This document shows positions 7,740 to 14,644 of a DNA stretch of 14,644 bases, piece by piece. The stretch lies in NCBI GenBank assembly GCA_002502045.1, contig DAPE01000011.1:131664-146307 (forward strand), read 5' to 3'. The notes under the pieces were generated by a model. It saw only the letters and a list, made by a program, of their open reading frames with translations. It had not been told where the DNA came from and ran no database searches. The translations under genes were made by a program, and so were the position numbers. Source of the DNA: Candidatus Parvarchaeota archaeon UBA573 (GTDB lineage Archaea; Nanobdellota; Nanobdellia; Parvarchaeales; Parvarchaeaceae). The first letter of the stretch is position 1; each line of letters begins with the position of its first letter.

Positions 7740-10349
7740 TTGGAAAAGAAAGAGATAGAAGAGATGATCAAGCAGAGAATGCGGGAAAACCCTGCTAGTC
7801 TTATACCTATAACTTCACTTAAAGAACTTGGATTAAAAAGATATAAGTGCACGATTTGTGGGAAAAACTTCTGGAGTTTTAATGAAAAGGATAAATGTGG
7901 AGATGTGGATTGTATAGGGGAATACACCTTTTTTAATACAAAAATATCTTCATTGCAATCAAGCTACAAAGACATATGGGATGGCTTTTCAAGCTTTTTT
8001 AAAAAGAAGGGACATAAAGAAATAAAACGCTATCCGGTTGTTGCAAGGTGGAGAGATGATATTTATTTTGTAGAAGCTGCAATAGATGATTTTGCACCAT
8101 ACGTAATAAAAGGTATAGCTGAACCTCCTGCAAACCCCTTGGTAGTTCCGCAGATATGCTTAAGATTCAATGACATAAACAATGTAGGATTGTCAGGCAG
8201 ACACCTTACAAGCTTTATAATGGCCGAAGAAGCTGCTTTTAACACAACAAAAAAGAAAACTTATTTTGACAAGGAAGCAATAAAATACATAACAGACTGG
8301 ATATTGACAGGGCTTAAAATAAAAAAGGAAGAACTTACTTTCATAGAAGATGCATGGGTCGGAGCAGGCTATGCCGGCAGCTGCTTAGAATATTTCGCTG
8401 GCGGACTTGAACTTGGAAATCAGGTTTACATGCGTTATGTTATAAATGAAAACAAGCTAGAAGAGATTCCAACAAAAACCATAGACATGGGAGCAGGCCT
8501 TGAAAGATGGTCATGGGTAACGAATAATACCCCCACAATATATGAAGCTACTTTTCCAAAGGTAGTTGAGTATATAAAGAAAAAAGTTGGCGTGTCTTAT
8601 GATGATAAAAAAATAAAACTTGCTTATGAATACATAGGGAAGATAGACTTTGAGAAAACAGGAATAGAAGAAGCTATAAAAGCGGTTGCAAGAGACACAA
8701 AAACAAATGAGAATGAGATAAAAAAGATGCTCAGCGACATGCAAGCAGTTTATTCTATAGCGGATCACAGCAGAACCTTATTAGTTGCAATACACGATGG
8801 CGCACTCCCAAGCAATGTAGGAGGAGGATACAACCTAAGAAACATACTTAGAAGGGCATTAAATTTTATACGAAGCAAAAACTGGGATTTGGACATAAAT
8901 GATGTAATAGAAGAGCATAAAAAAGAATTTGGAAGCTGGTTTGAAGAGTTAAAGAAAACAGATACGAAAGGAGTTATTGACAAAGAAATAGAGAGGTATA
9001 ATGATTTTAGGGAAAGAAATTATAAGTTTATATCGTCATTGCTGGATAAAAAAGAGATAGATGAAAAGCAGATGATTGAACTATACGAATCAAGGGGAAT
9101 TACAATTGATGATATAAAAACCGTTGCTGAGACTGAAGACAAACAGATAACACTTCCTGAAAAATTCTACAGTGATATAAACAAAGCAAAAAAAAGGAAG
9201 GAAGAAAAGAAGGATTATTCATTTATAGAAGGGCTAGAAAAAACTAAAAAGATGTTTTATGATGAAAAATTAAAAACATCAAAGGCCAAGATAATAAAAA
9301 TTGTAAAGCCTGACAAGATCATACTGAATCAAACAATATTCTATCCTGAAATGGGTGGACAAAAATCTGACAGAGGAAAAATAAAAAATTCAAATGTGAT
9401 AAATGTTGAAATAAAAGATGACATCATAATACATTATCTAGACAAAATAAATGAATTAAAAGAAAAAGAAGAAGTTGAGATGGAAATTGACGCAGAAATA
9501 AGAGAACTTCTAAGAAGACACCATACTGCTACACATATAATAAACCAGGCTTGCCGGAGGATTTTAGGAGAATTTGTATATCAAAATGGGGCGGAAAAGG
9601 ATGTAGACCAGGCACACCTTGACATAACTTACTTTGACAGGCTTACTGAAGAACAGGTAAATAATATAGAAAGACTTGCAAATAAAGTAGTTTCAGACAA
9701 CTTGAAAATAAATGCAAGTATTGTACCAAGAGAAAAAGCAGAAAGCAAGTATGGTATGTCCATTTATCAGGGTGGCGTAGTTCCTAATGCAAACATACGC
9801 ATAGTTAAGATAGATGACTATGATGTTGAAGCCTGCGGTGGACTTCATTGCAATAGCACTGGAGAAGTCGGACTTATAAAAATCATAAAGACAGAAAGGA
9901 TACAGGATGGAGTTGTAAGAATTGTCTTCAAGGCATATAAACCTGCATTAGAATACATTGAAAATCTAGACAAACTTGCAAAGGATTTGACTGCACTATG
10001 GGGAGTAAGCCAAGAAGATATTTATGCCACTGCAAAAAGATTTTTCTCTGAAGCCAAATACTACAAAGAAGCGAAAGAAGAAGGAGATATAGAGTTTATA
10101 AGATCACAACTAGGTTTAACTCAACCAAATAAGGAAAATGGAATAACAATTTTATACACGAAATCAAACAATGTAGGAAAAATTGCCGCTGCTATAGAAA
10201 GCTACGACGGAAAAGTAATAGTACACGGGGAAAAAGTAGGAGTAGGTAAACCAAAGGATGCTGCTGTAAAAGAGCAAATGGAAAACGGAAAACCCCTTAA
10301 ATACAAATTTGTGGTTGAAAAAGGAAACTTTCTTTTGGGACACAATTAA
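7740..10349 (+). CDS. alaS: Alanyl-tRNA synthetase (archaeal type, TTG start)
   Basis: An 869-residue class II synthetase that charges tRNA-Ala and clears Ser- and Gly-tRNA-Ala. Archaeal features: an N-terminal Cys cluster (CTICGKNFW with following CGDVDC), then motif 2 with RFNDINNVGLSGRHLTSF (R142) and motif 3 with DMGAGLERWSW near 250. GALPSNVGGGYNLRNILRRA belongs to the tRNA-recognition domain. A charged linker (about 420-500) leads to a beta-barrel (FYPEMGGQKSDRG). The editing site is HTATH (H595, H599) with CGGLH (C699, H703), the usual zinc ligands. The C-terminal C-Ala part (about 795-869) is short and degenerate: GEKVGVGKPKDAA stands where a glycine-rich GGGGRPDMAQGG type motif is expected. 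The first codon is TTG (the alternative is ATG at 7764), chosen from the TATA spacing. ileS follows after 57 nt with its own promoter. Confidence 0.95.
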   Translation: MEKKEIEEMIKQRMRENPASLIPITSLKELGLKRYKCTICGKNFWSFNEKDKCGDVDCIGEYTFFNTKISSLQSSYKDIWDGFSSFFKKKGHKEIKRYPVVARWRDDIYFVEAAIDDFAPYVIKGIAEPPANPLVVPQICLRFNDINNVGLSGRHLTSFIMAEEAAFNTTKKKTYFDKEAIKYITDWILTGLKIKKEELTFIEDAWVGAGYAGSCLEYFAGGLELGNQVYMRYVINENKLEEIPTKTIDMGAGLERWSWVTNNTPTIYEATFPKVVEYIKKKVGVSYDDKKIKLAYEYIGKIDFEKTGIEEAIKAVARDTKTNENEIKKMLSDMQAVYSIADHSRTLLVAIHDGALPSNVGGGYNLRNILRRALNFIRSKNWDLDINDVIEEHKKEFGSWFEELKKTDTKGVIDKEIERYNDFRERNYKFISSLLDKKEIDEKQMIELYESRGITIDDIKTVAETEDKQITLPEKFYSDINKAKKRKEEKKDYSFIEGLEKTKKMFYDEKLKTSKAKIIKIVKPDKIILNQTIFYPEMGGQKSDRGKIKNSNVINVEIKDDIIIHYLDKINELKEKEEVEMEIDAEIRELLRRHHTATHIINQACRRILGEFVYQNGAEKDVDQAHLDITYFDRLTEEQVNNIERLANKVVSDNLKINASIVPREKAESKYGMSIYQGGVVPNANIRIVKIDDYDVEACGGLHCNSTGEVGLIKIIKTERIQDGVVRIVFKAYKPALEYIENLDKLAKDLTALWGVSQEDIYATAKRFFSEAKYYKEAKEEGDIEFIRSQLGLTQPNKENGITILYTKSNNVGKIAAAIESYDGKVIVHGEKVGVGKPKDAAVKEQMENGKPLKYKFVVEKGNFLLGHN

Positions 10350-10376
10350 TCTAACCCAAAGCAAACAATAAAAATA

Positions 10377-10384
10377 TATATAAA
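10377..10384 (+). promoter_or_regulatory. TATA box of the ileS-tbp-VKOR operon
   Basis: TATATAAA, the best TATA match in the window, lies 23-30 nt before the ileS ATG at 10407. It predicts a leaderless ileS mRNA. It should also drive the TBP and VKOR genes, which follow without a clear promoter of their own. Confidence 0.6.
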
Positions 10385-10406
10385 TATACGGATTATTTAA
10401 GGTTCT

Positions 10407-13400
10407 ATGGCTGAATTTTATAATGCTTCTGAGAATGAAAAAAAGATAAACGAGGATTGGAAGAAGAAAAAGCTTTGGGAAAAAGCCATAAAAAAGAACT
10501 CTGGAAAAGAAAAATTCTATTTTCTTGACGGGCCTCCATTCGTAACTAATGAAGTACATGAAGGAACAATGTACACTATTTTTATAAAAGATTCTATAAT
10601 AAGATATAAGCTTCTGAAGGGTTTTGACGTTAGGGCCCAGCCTGGATGGGATACACAAGGGCTTCCAATAGAAGTAGTTGTAGAGAAAAAACTTGGGATA
10701 AAAAATAAAAAGGAAGTAAAAGAGTTCGGAGAAGAGAAATTTGTTGATGCATGCAAAGACCTAGTTGAAAGTTACATAAAACTTAATACAGATATAATAC
10801 TCAATTATGGAGTTCTTTGGTATTATAATGAACCTTACAGAACTTATAAAGACAAATATATAGAATCAGTTTGGTATGGAATAAAAAAGGCATATGAGAA
10901 AGACTTGCTTTATACTGGATTAAAGTCTACATGGTTCTGTGTCAGATGCGGCACCCCAATGTCAAACTATGAGATAAGGGACAAGTACTATGATAAAGAA
11001 GACAAGTCTATATACGTTTTATTTGAACTTCAGGACGGAAGATTTCTTTTAGTCTGGACAACTACCCCTTGGACTATTCCTTCTAATGCAGCTATAGCTG
11101 TAAACAGCACCTTCAAGTATATAGAGGTAGAAACTGAAGGCAAGACAGTAATAATCGCAAAAGATAGAGAGCCGGTTCTTAAAGAGCTAAATAAGGAATA
11201 TAAGATATTAAGAGAGATAGACGGCAAGGACCTTGTAGGTTTGCGATACAAACACCCTTTTAGTGATATACCACAGATAGAGAAAAACGCAGACAAGATA
11301 GCGATGGTAATAGACGGCAAAGAAATGTCTTCTGAAGAAGGAACTCCGTTTGTTGAGATAAACGAAGGAACTGGACTTGTACATTCTGCTCCTGGACACG
11401 GAGAATCAGATTATAAGATAGGAATGGCAAACAGTCTTCCAATTCTGTCTCCTGTAGATGAAAATGGAAAGTTCACACAGGAAAGTGGATGGCTAAGCGG
11501 AGAAGATGTGCTAAATGTAAACGATAAGATAATAGATTATCTTAAGAATAAAGGGATTTTATTTGCAGAAAAAAAGATTATACATAAGTATCCACACTGT
11601 TGGAGATGCAAAACCCCGCTTATAACAAGAGCTAGTCAGCAGTGGTTTTTAAACATAGCAAAAATAAAGAATGAGCTTATAGATATATCCAAGGGCATAA
11701 ACTGGGTACCTCCTATATCACACAGCATGTTTGCTTCTTGGCTGGCGAATGCACAAGATTGGGTAATATCAAGACAAAGATACTGGAACACGCCTATGCC
11801 TATATGGAAATGCAGTTCATGCAGCGAAATGTTAGTAATAAGCAGTAAAAAAGAGCTTCTGGATAAAGCAGGGATAAAAGAGATAAATGACCTGCACAAA
11901 AGCAGCTTGGATAAAATCACAATAAAATGCGACAAATGCGGAGGAGAGATGAAAAGAGTGCCAGACGTAATGGATGTTTGGATAGATTCGGGTTCCGCAT
12001 CTTTTGCATGCATTGACTACCCTGCAAACAAAGAAGGATTTGAGAAATATTTCCCTGCAGATTTTATATCTGAAGGCAATGATCAGGTAAGAGGGTGGTT
12101 TTATTCTCTTTTAGTAATAGGATACATAGCAACAGGGCAGTTGCCATACAAAAACGTATCAATGCATAAGTTTATAGTGGGTGAAGATGGAAATAAACTG
12201 TCTAAAAGTGAAGGAAATTACAAGCCGATATCGGAGCTTATAAAAGAAGGATACAGCAGAGATGCATTAAGAATAACGCTGCTAAAACATAATTTAGAGG
12301 ATGTAGCTGTTTTCACATTAAATGAATTAAAAGATGACACAAAAACGATAAATCTTTTCTATAACCTTGGAAACCTTTACGTGTCTGCTAAAGAGACCCT
12401 TAAAAATGAGAAGGGCCAAGAAATAAATCTTAGAACAGAAGATAAATGGATAATGTCGAGGTGGAACAGGACTAAAAAGTTAATTCAAACGGACTTGGAT
12501 AATTTCAGGACAGATCTTTCTTTGAATAAACTTACTGATTTTCTAGTAAATGATTTAAGTAGGACCTACATAAAGCTGGCCAAAGGAAGGATGTTTGATG
12601 ATAGTGATTATACAGCATTTAAAACATTTGAACACATCCTTAAAGAGCTTTCAATAGCGTCTTCTATATTTCTTCCATTCATATCCGAGAAGGTATTCAA
12701 GATGATAAACAGAGTAGGCAGCACGGTAACATCAGAATTTCCGGCAGTAAACGACGCACTTATAGATGATGAAATTGAAAGCAGGATGGAGAGGACAATG
12801 GAAATACTCCAGGGTATACTTTCCGCTAGAGAAAAATTAAAATTAAACCTTAGAAGGCCTCTCAAAAAAGTAACTATACCAACGGTGCATTCCGGCCTGA
12901 TACTTGAAGATGTAATAACCCGGCTTGGAAACATCCTTCATGTTGCATATGAACTTGATCCAAATGATTTTGATCCTACTATTGATTTCTCCAAATTAAA
13001 GCAGAGAATGCAGCAAAACGATATAACAATTGCAACATCTAAATTCTTAGAGCTAACTAAAGAAACTGTTATAAGAAATTTAAGAGAAGGCCTTAAACTA
13101 AGTTCAGATGGAAAGGATTATAGTATATTATCAACTGAAATAGACCTTAAACCAAAATCCAAGGAAGAAGTTCAATTTGTTGTGTCTAAGGATATTGTAG
13201 TAATTGATTCTGGTATAAACGATGAAGTTAAAGTGTTGTGGATAAAAAGAGAGATAATAAGAGCGGTACAGAACATTAGAAAAGAGCTTAAGATGAATAG
13301 GACTGATTCAATAAAGCTGTACATAACAATAGATAATAGCCCTGATAACAGCATAAAAAGCGCAATAATCAAGGAAATACTGAATAAAACAGGCAGTGAA

Positions 13401-13481
13401 GAGGGCAAAACCGAAAAACTATTAAAGATGCAAGATTTAAATATATCTAGTAATAACATCGTTATAGAGGTATATAAATAA
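10407..13481 (+). CDS. ileS: Isoleucyl-tRNA synthetase
   Basis: A 1024-residue class I synthetase that charges tRNA-Ile and edits Val-tRNA-Ile. The Rossmann fold starts with FLDGPPFVTNEVHEGTMYT; the HIGH motif is H51-E-G-T54. GWDTQGLPIE follows (W81; Q84 where His is usual). The CP1 editing domain shows LLVWTTTPWTIPSN and GTGLVHSAPGHGESD. Synthetic-site features are SRQRYWNTPMPIW and the KMSKS loop as KLSKS (597-601). Possible zinc pairs are C178/C181, C398/C401, C469/C472 and C508/C511. The anticodon-binding helical domain (FYNLGNLYVSAKETL onwards) and an archaeal-type C-terminal domain complete it. SRxRYWxTPxPIW separates it from ValRS and LeuRS. Length is normal. HEGT and WDTQG depart from consensus but lie in an otherwise intact enzyme. 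The stop overlaps the TBP start by one base (TAATG). Confidence 0.95.
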   Translation: MAEFYNASENEKKINEDWKKKKLWEKAIKKNSGKEKFYFLDGPPFVTNEVHEGTMYTIFIKDSIIRYKLLKGFDVRAQPGWDTQGLPIEVVVEKKLGIKNKKEVKEFGEEKFVDACKDLVESYIKLNTDIILNYGVLWYYNEPYRTYKDKYIESVWYGIKKAYEKDLLYTGLKSTWFCVRCGTPMSNYEIRDKYYDKEDKSIYVLFELQDGRFLLVWTTTPWTIPSNAAIAVNSTFKYIEVETEGKTVIIAKDREPVLKELNKEYKILREIDGKDLVGLRYKHPFSDIPQIEKNADKIAMVIDGKEMSSEEGTPFVEINEGTGLVHSAPGHGESDYKIGMANSLPILSPVDENGKFTQESGWLSGEDVLNVNDKIIDYLKNKGILFAEKKIIHKYPHCWRCKTPLITRASQQWFLNIAKIKNELIDISKGINWVPPISHSMFASWLANAQDWVISRQRYWNTPMPIWKCSSCSEMLVISSKKELLDKAGIKEINDLHKSSLDKITIKCDKCGGEMKRVPDVMDVWIDSGSASFACIDYPANKEGFEKYFPADFISEGNDQVRGWFYSLLVIGYIATGQLPYKNVSMHKFIVGEDGNKLSKSEGNYKPISELIKEGYSRDALRITLLKHNLEDVAVFTLNELKDDTKTINLFYNLGNLYVSAKETLKNEKGQEINLRTEDKWIMSRWNRTKKLIQTDLDNFRTDLSLNKLTDFLVNDLSRTYIKLAKGRMFDDSDYTAFKTFEHILKELSIASSIFLPFISEKVFKMINRVGSTVTSEFPAVNDALIDDEIESRMERTMEILQGILSAREKLKLNLRRPLKKVTIPTVHSGLILEDVITRLGNILHVAYELDPNDFDPTIDFSKLKQRMQQNDITIATSKFLELTKETVIRNLREGLKLSSDGKDYSILSTEIDLKPKSKEEVQFVVSKDIVVIDSGINDEVKVLWIKREIIRAVQNIRKELKMNRTDSIKLYITIDNSPDNSIKSAIIKEILNKTGSEEGKTEKLLKMQDLNISSNNIVIEVYK

Positions 13482-14023
13482 TGGTAAACACAAAAATTTA
13501 TAGGGTTGAAAATGTAGTTGCGAGTATATCGCTTAAGGTGCAGATTCCTTTAAATAAACTTAAAAAACTACCGAATACAAAGTATAATCCTGAACAGTTT
13601 CCAGGCTTGGTTTTCAGATTTCCAGACATGCATGTTACATTCCTTGTTTTTGGAAGCGGGAAACTTGTATGCACCGGAGGCAGGTCAAAAGAAGACATAA
13701 AAACCGCAATGGCAAGGCTTCTTAAGGAGCTTAAAAAAGTAGGTGTTACTGTAAGAAGCGTTTGGAAGATAGATATACAAAATATAGTTGCAAGCGGAAA
13801 CCTTAATAGGTCTTTGGATTTAAATAAGATAGCATATAATATAGATGAGACTGAGTATAACCCTGAACAGTTCCCAGGCTTAGTCTACAAATTAGTAAAT
13901 TCAAAGATAACTTTTCTTCTTTTTGGTACTGGCAAGATAGTATGCACTGGTGCAAAGAATGTCGAAGAGATAGATGAAGCTATTAAGATTCTTATAACTG
14001 CAATAAAGAAAGCTACAAATTGA
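13481..14023 (+). CDS. tbp: TATA-binding protein (TBP)
   Basis: A 180-residue basal transcription factor that binds and bends the TATA box and recruits TFB and RNA polymerase. It is the classic pseudo-dimer: two repeats at about 7-92 and 98-178, each with NxxAS, YNPEQFPGLV, TFLxFGxGK and VCTG. The four phenylalanines that kink DNA are present in both halves (F40, F57 and F131, F148). There is no acidic C-terminal tail of the kind some archaeal TBPs carry. The start ATG overlaps the ileS stop (TAATG), so translation is probably coupled; a GAGG at 13467-13470 is 10 nt before it. The protein would act on the TATA boxes seen across this window. Confidence 0.97.
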   Translation: MVNTKIYRVENVVASISLKVQIPLNKLKKLPNTKYNPEQFPGLVFRFPDMHVTFLVFGSGKLVCTGGRSKEDIKTAMARLLKELKKVGVTVRSVWKIDIQNIVASGNLNRSLDLNKIAYNIDETEYNPEQFPGLVYKLVNSKITFLLFGTGKIVCTGAKNVEEIDEAIKILITAIKKATN

Positions 14024-14025
14024 GG
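14022..14025 (+). promoter_or_regulatory. Shine-Dalgarno-like GAGG before the VKOR gene
   Basis: GAGG lies 4 nt before the ATG at 14030, overlapping the TBP stop codon. It is the clearest ribosome-binding site in the window and fits an operon-internal gene that cannot be leaderless. It supports co-transcription with tbp. Confidence 0.45.
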
Positions 14026-14029
14026 AATA

Positions 14030-14488
14030 ATGAAAAATAGAAAGATACTAGATTATCTAACGATCCTATTTGGTTTCCTCGGGTTAGGGGCAATGATTTA
14101 TCTACTTCTATCCTTTACCTTGAATTTAATATCAAAAAACAGCTGTGACATAATAAGTTCAGTAATAAATTGCACAAAAGTTGTTACAAGTAATTATTCC
14201 ACTTTATTTGGAATAGATTGGTATTATTACGGCATAGGATTCTTCTCAGTAATAATAGTACTCTCTGTTATTAGGTTATTCAATAAAAAAGAAAAACAAA
14301 ACAGATTATTTGCACAATTAATATTAGCATTAAGCATATTCGGTGCAGGTGTAGCTTGTTATCTTATATATGTGGAATTATTTTTAGTACATCATATATG
14401 CGTATTATGCACTACAGGACATATAGCAATTTTCAGCCTTCTTATAATTTCCATTCTTAGATTTACAAAATTTAAGGATACAATATAA
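14030..14488 (+). CDS. VKOR-family membrane thiol oxidoreductase
   Basis: A 152-residue protein with four predicted helices at about 8-33, 63-83, 94-119 and 129-143. It has the VKOR signature: a loop cysteine pair C39 and C48, then SNYSTLFGIDWYYYG, and the membrane CxxC C124-V-L-C127. In bacteria and archaea VKOR reoxidises DsbA-like thioredoxins and passes electrons to quinone, so that disulfides form outside the cytoplasm. It is the plain VKOR domain with no fused thioredoxin, so a separate partner is needed; none is in this window. The loop pair is spaced by eight residues, one more than the seven I expect from human and bacterial examples. An extra cysteine (C110) lies in helix 3. The gene starts 6 nt after tbp with a GAGG site, so it is probably in the ileS operon. 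A role in oxidising surface proteins is inference. Confidence 0.88.
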   Translation: MKNRKILDYLTILFGFLGLGAMIYLLLSFTLNLISKNSCDIISSVINCTKVVTSNYSTLFGIDWYYYGIGFFSVIIVLSVIRLFNKKEKQNRLFAQLILALSIFGAGVACYLIYVELFLVHHICVLCTTGHIAIFSLLIISILRFTKFKDTI

Positions 14489-14497
14489 TAAAATCCT

Positions 14498-14534
14498 AAA
14501 AATTTGATAGCTTGCGCTAGTATCAGATAAAAAA
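14498..14534 (-). terminator. Probable terminator downstream of the 23S rRNA gene
   Basis: Read on the minus strand, the DNA past the 23S end has a T6 run (14534-14529), then a short stem TAGC/GCTA closed by a GCAA tetraloop (14519-14508), then T5 (14502-14498). Outer TGA/TCA pairs extend the stem with a 3-nt bulge. Archaeal transcription stops mainly at T runs, so the two T tracts are the more convincing part; the hairpin may act in processing. The element lies just past the convergent VKOR stop. Confidence 0.4.
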
Positions 14535-14559
14535 CATACCGGTTTTAAATGTGACTGTG

Positions 14560-14644
14560 TGATTTACAAAGTTTTGGCTGATTAGTAATCGTGCGCTGAA
14601 GATCTCGGCTTTCGCCTTGGTCCTTACACGCCGATTCTATCAAC
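14560..14644 (-). rRNA. 23S rRNA, 3' end (partial, continues beyond window)
   Basis: The minus strand begins GTTGATAGAATCGGCGTGTA and goes on through a GGC-GAAA-GCC hairpin, CTTCAGCGCACGAT and TACTAATCAGCC. This matches the order and pairing of the last helix of 23S domain VI, as in E. coli GUUGAUAGG...GUGUAAG...GUACUAAUGA. ATCG pairs with CGAT around GTGT/GCAC, as expected for that terminal stem. The exact 3' end is uncertain; I place it about 18 nt after CTAATCA by analogy with E. coli. The rest of the gene lies to the right of the window. It is transcribed toward the VKOR gene. Confidence 0.85.

Noticed and set aside
10164..10658. 164-codon minus-strand open frame across the alaS-ileS junction
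   Set aside because: It lies antisense to two strong synthetase genes and its translation is low-complexity, Phe/Tyr/Ser-rich, typical of antisense of AT-rich coding DNA. It has no recognisable domain.
14489..14560. C/D box small RNA or a 5S rRNA next to the 23S end
   Set aside because: No paired RTGATGA and CTGA boxes with suitable spacing, and no 5S-like sequence. Only the hairpin and T runs stand out.
1..14644. CRISPR array, insertion sequence, attachment site or defence system
   Set aside because: No regularly spaced direct repeats, transposase, integrase, nuclease or terminal inverted repeats were found. The tRNA-His 3' end has no duplicate in the window. The repeated YNPEQFPGLV coding sequence in tbp is the normal internal duplication of TBP.

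Overview
The window comes from an AT-rich archaeal chromosome. Its archaeal features are a family D DNA polymerase large subunit (not found in bacteria, and absent from most Crenarchaeota), a TATA-binding protein, archaeal-type AsnRS, AlaRS and IleRS, a surface protein with an archaeal class III (type IV pilin-like) signal peptide, and TATA boxes about 24-31 bases before start codons. The surface protein carries an F-x-E-x-G-L-P-x-G-x-x-W repeat that I associate with Thermoplasmatales and ARMAN-type acidophiles. With the low GC and compact layout, this makes a small DPANN archaeon (Parvarchaeum/Micrarchaeum-like) or a related euryarchaeon a reasonable guess, but the lineage is inference.

Layout. 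Bases 1-963 (minus) hold the 5' part of a pilin-like, Ser/Thr/Asn-rich surface protein that runs off the left edge. It diverges from a rightward group: asnS (1060-2343), an unrecognised multi-pass membrane protein (2408-2965), and a protein with four CBS motifs and a C-terminal domain resembling S30AE/HPF ribosome-hibernation factors (2986-4071). That group meets the leftward DNA polymerase D large subunit gene (4068-7499) tail to tail; the two stop codons share one TTAA. Behind it, also leftward, is tRNA-His(GUG) with a genome-encoded G-1. Then come rightward alaS (7740-10349, TTG start), ileS (10407-13481), a TBP gene overlapping ileS by one base, and a VKOR-type thiol oxidoreductase (14030-14488). 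At the right edge is the 3' end of a 23S rRNA gene on the minus strand, convergent with the VKOR gene.

How it fits together. Nearly everything serves information processing: three aminoacyl-tRNA synthetases, a tRNA, rRNA, a basal transcription factor, the replicative polymerase and a probable ribosome-hibernation regulator. The exceptions are the surface protein, the small membrane protein and VKOR, which belong to the envelope or extracytoplasmic protein folding. Genes that start transcripts look leaderless (TATA to start codon about 24-31 nt). Only the operon-internal VKOR gene has a clear Shine-Dalgarno-like GAGG close to its start. I see no mobile element, CRISPR array or defence locus. 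The most interesting objects are the CBS/S30AE-like fusion, the pilin-like surface protein, and substitutions in the IleRS signature motifs.
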